DNA of 64,000 nt from Tetracentron sinense (Eukaryota; Streptophyta; Magnoliopsida; Trochodendrales; Trochodendraceae): contig CM026570.1 of NCBI GenBank assembly GCA_015143295.1, forward strand, positions 20,529,250-20,593,249, in the 5' to 3' direction. Position 1 is the first letter of the stretch. Each line of letters opens with the position of its first letter. This document shows, piece by piece, positions 63,841 through 64,000 of the stretch. Below the pieces are notes generated by a model. That model had not been told where the DNA came from. It did not search any database and saw only the letters and a program-made list of their open reading frames with translations. The position numbers were made by a program, and so were the translations under genes.

Positions 63841-64000
63841 TCGCAGGCTCAATGAAAACCAGAAATGGTATTGGTGCGCAAAAATTATGTGATCCCAAAC
63901 CTAATGTCGTTATTAGGGGCAAAAAAGAAAAAAAAATCGTTACCAACTTCGCAGACATGAGTGAAAACCAGAAATGGCCTCATGCACAAAAATTATGCGA
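63841..64000. repeat. Start of a ~108-bp tandem repeat at window edge
   Basis: 'cgcaggctcaatgaaaaccagaaatgg..cgcaaaaattatgtga' (63842 on) recurs as 'cgcagacatgagtgaaaaccagaaatgg..cacaaaaattatgcga' (63950 on), about 108 bp later. The array may continue beyond the window. Confidence 0.6.

Overview
The window is plant nuclear DNA, almost certainly from a dicot or other flowering plant. It is dominated by LTR retrotransposons of plant-specific lineages (Ty3/gypsy Tat and Tekay/Del-like; Ty1/copia Sirevirus and others), a CACTA transposon and MITEs. The only trace of a host gene is a short, frameshifted O-methyltransferase fragment near the right end. I cannot name the species.

Layout. 1-7912 is the 5' part of a minus-strand Tat/Ogre-like element (A): LTR 4687-7912, primer site, broken ORF1 and a gag remnant. 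It sits in the 5' LTR of an older plus-strand Tat-like element (B). I infer that B frames most of the window: 5' LTR tail at 7913-8259/9746-9757, primer site at 9760, an antisense extra ORF at 43.8-44.6 kb and a 3' LTR at 44843-45439. Nested between B's ends are: a solo LTR (8260-9740); a Sirevirus with perfect 5-bp target repeats (10435-17084) whose pol is largely deleted but which keeps a broken env-like ORF3; a solo LTR of the A family (17240-19566); a decayed CACTA element with a TNP2 pseudogene cut by a 178-bp tandem array (19810-25452); and a pile of Tekay-like LTRs (25698-40231), one a gag-only element (29491-35226).

Right of 45.4 kb the DNA is less dense. A gag-protease-only copia element (47259-49990, target repeat gtttg) splits a degenerate minisatellite. 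A structurally complete minus-strand copia element (53196-58806) has one uninterrupted polyprotein, two LTRs that look identical by eye and a perfect target repeat (attgt), so it is the youngest insertion here. The rest holds MITE-like and fold-back sequences and the O-methyltransferase remnant at 62.3-62.6 kb.

Most notable pattern. At least nine LTR families that are otherwise dissimilar carry, about 35-120 bp upstream of a TATA-like box, an array of short imperfect palindromes. Most centre on TCGA (GTCGAC or ATCGAT); a Tat LTR uses longer hairpins. In the Sirevirus the same array plus TATA arrangement is repeated inside the element, directly before ORF3, and looks like an internal promoter. 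All boundaries and similarities were judged by eye; no database search or alignment was run.
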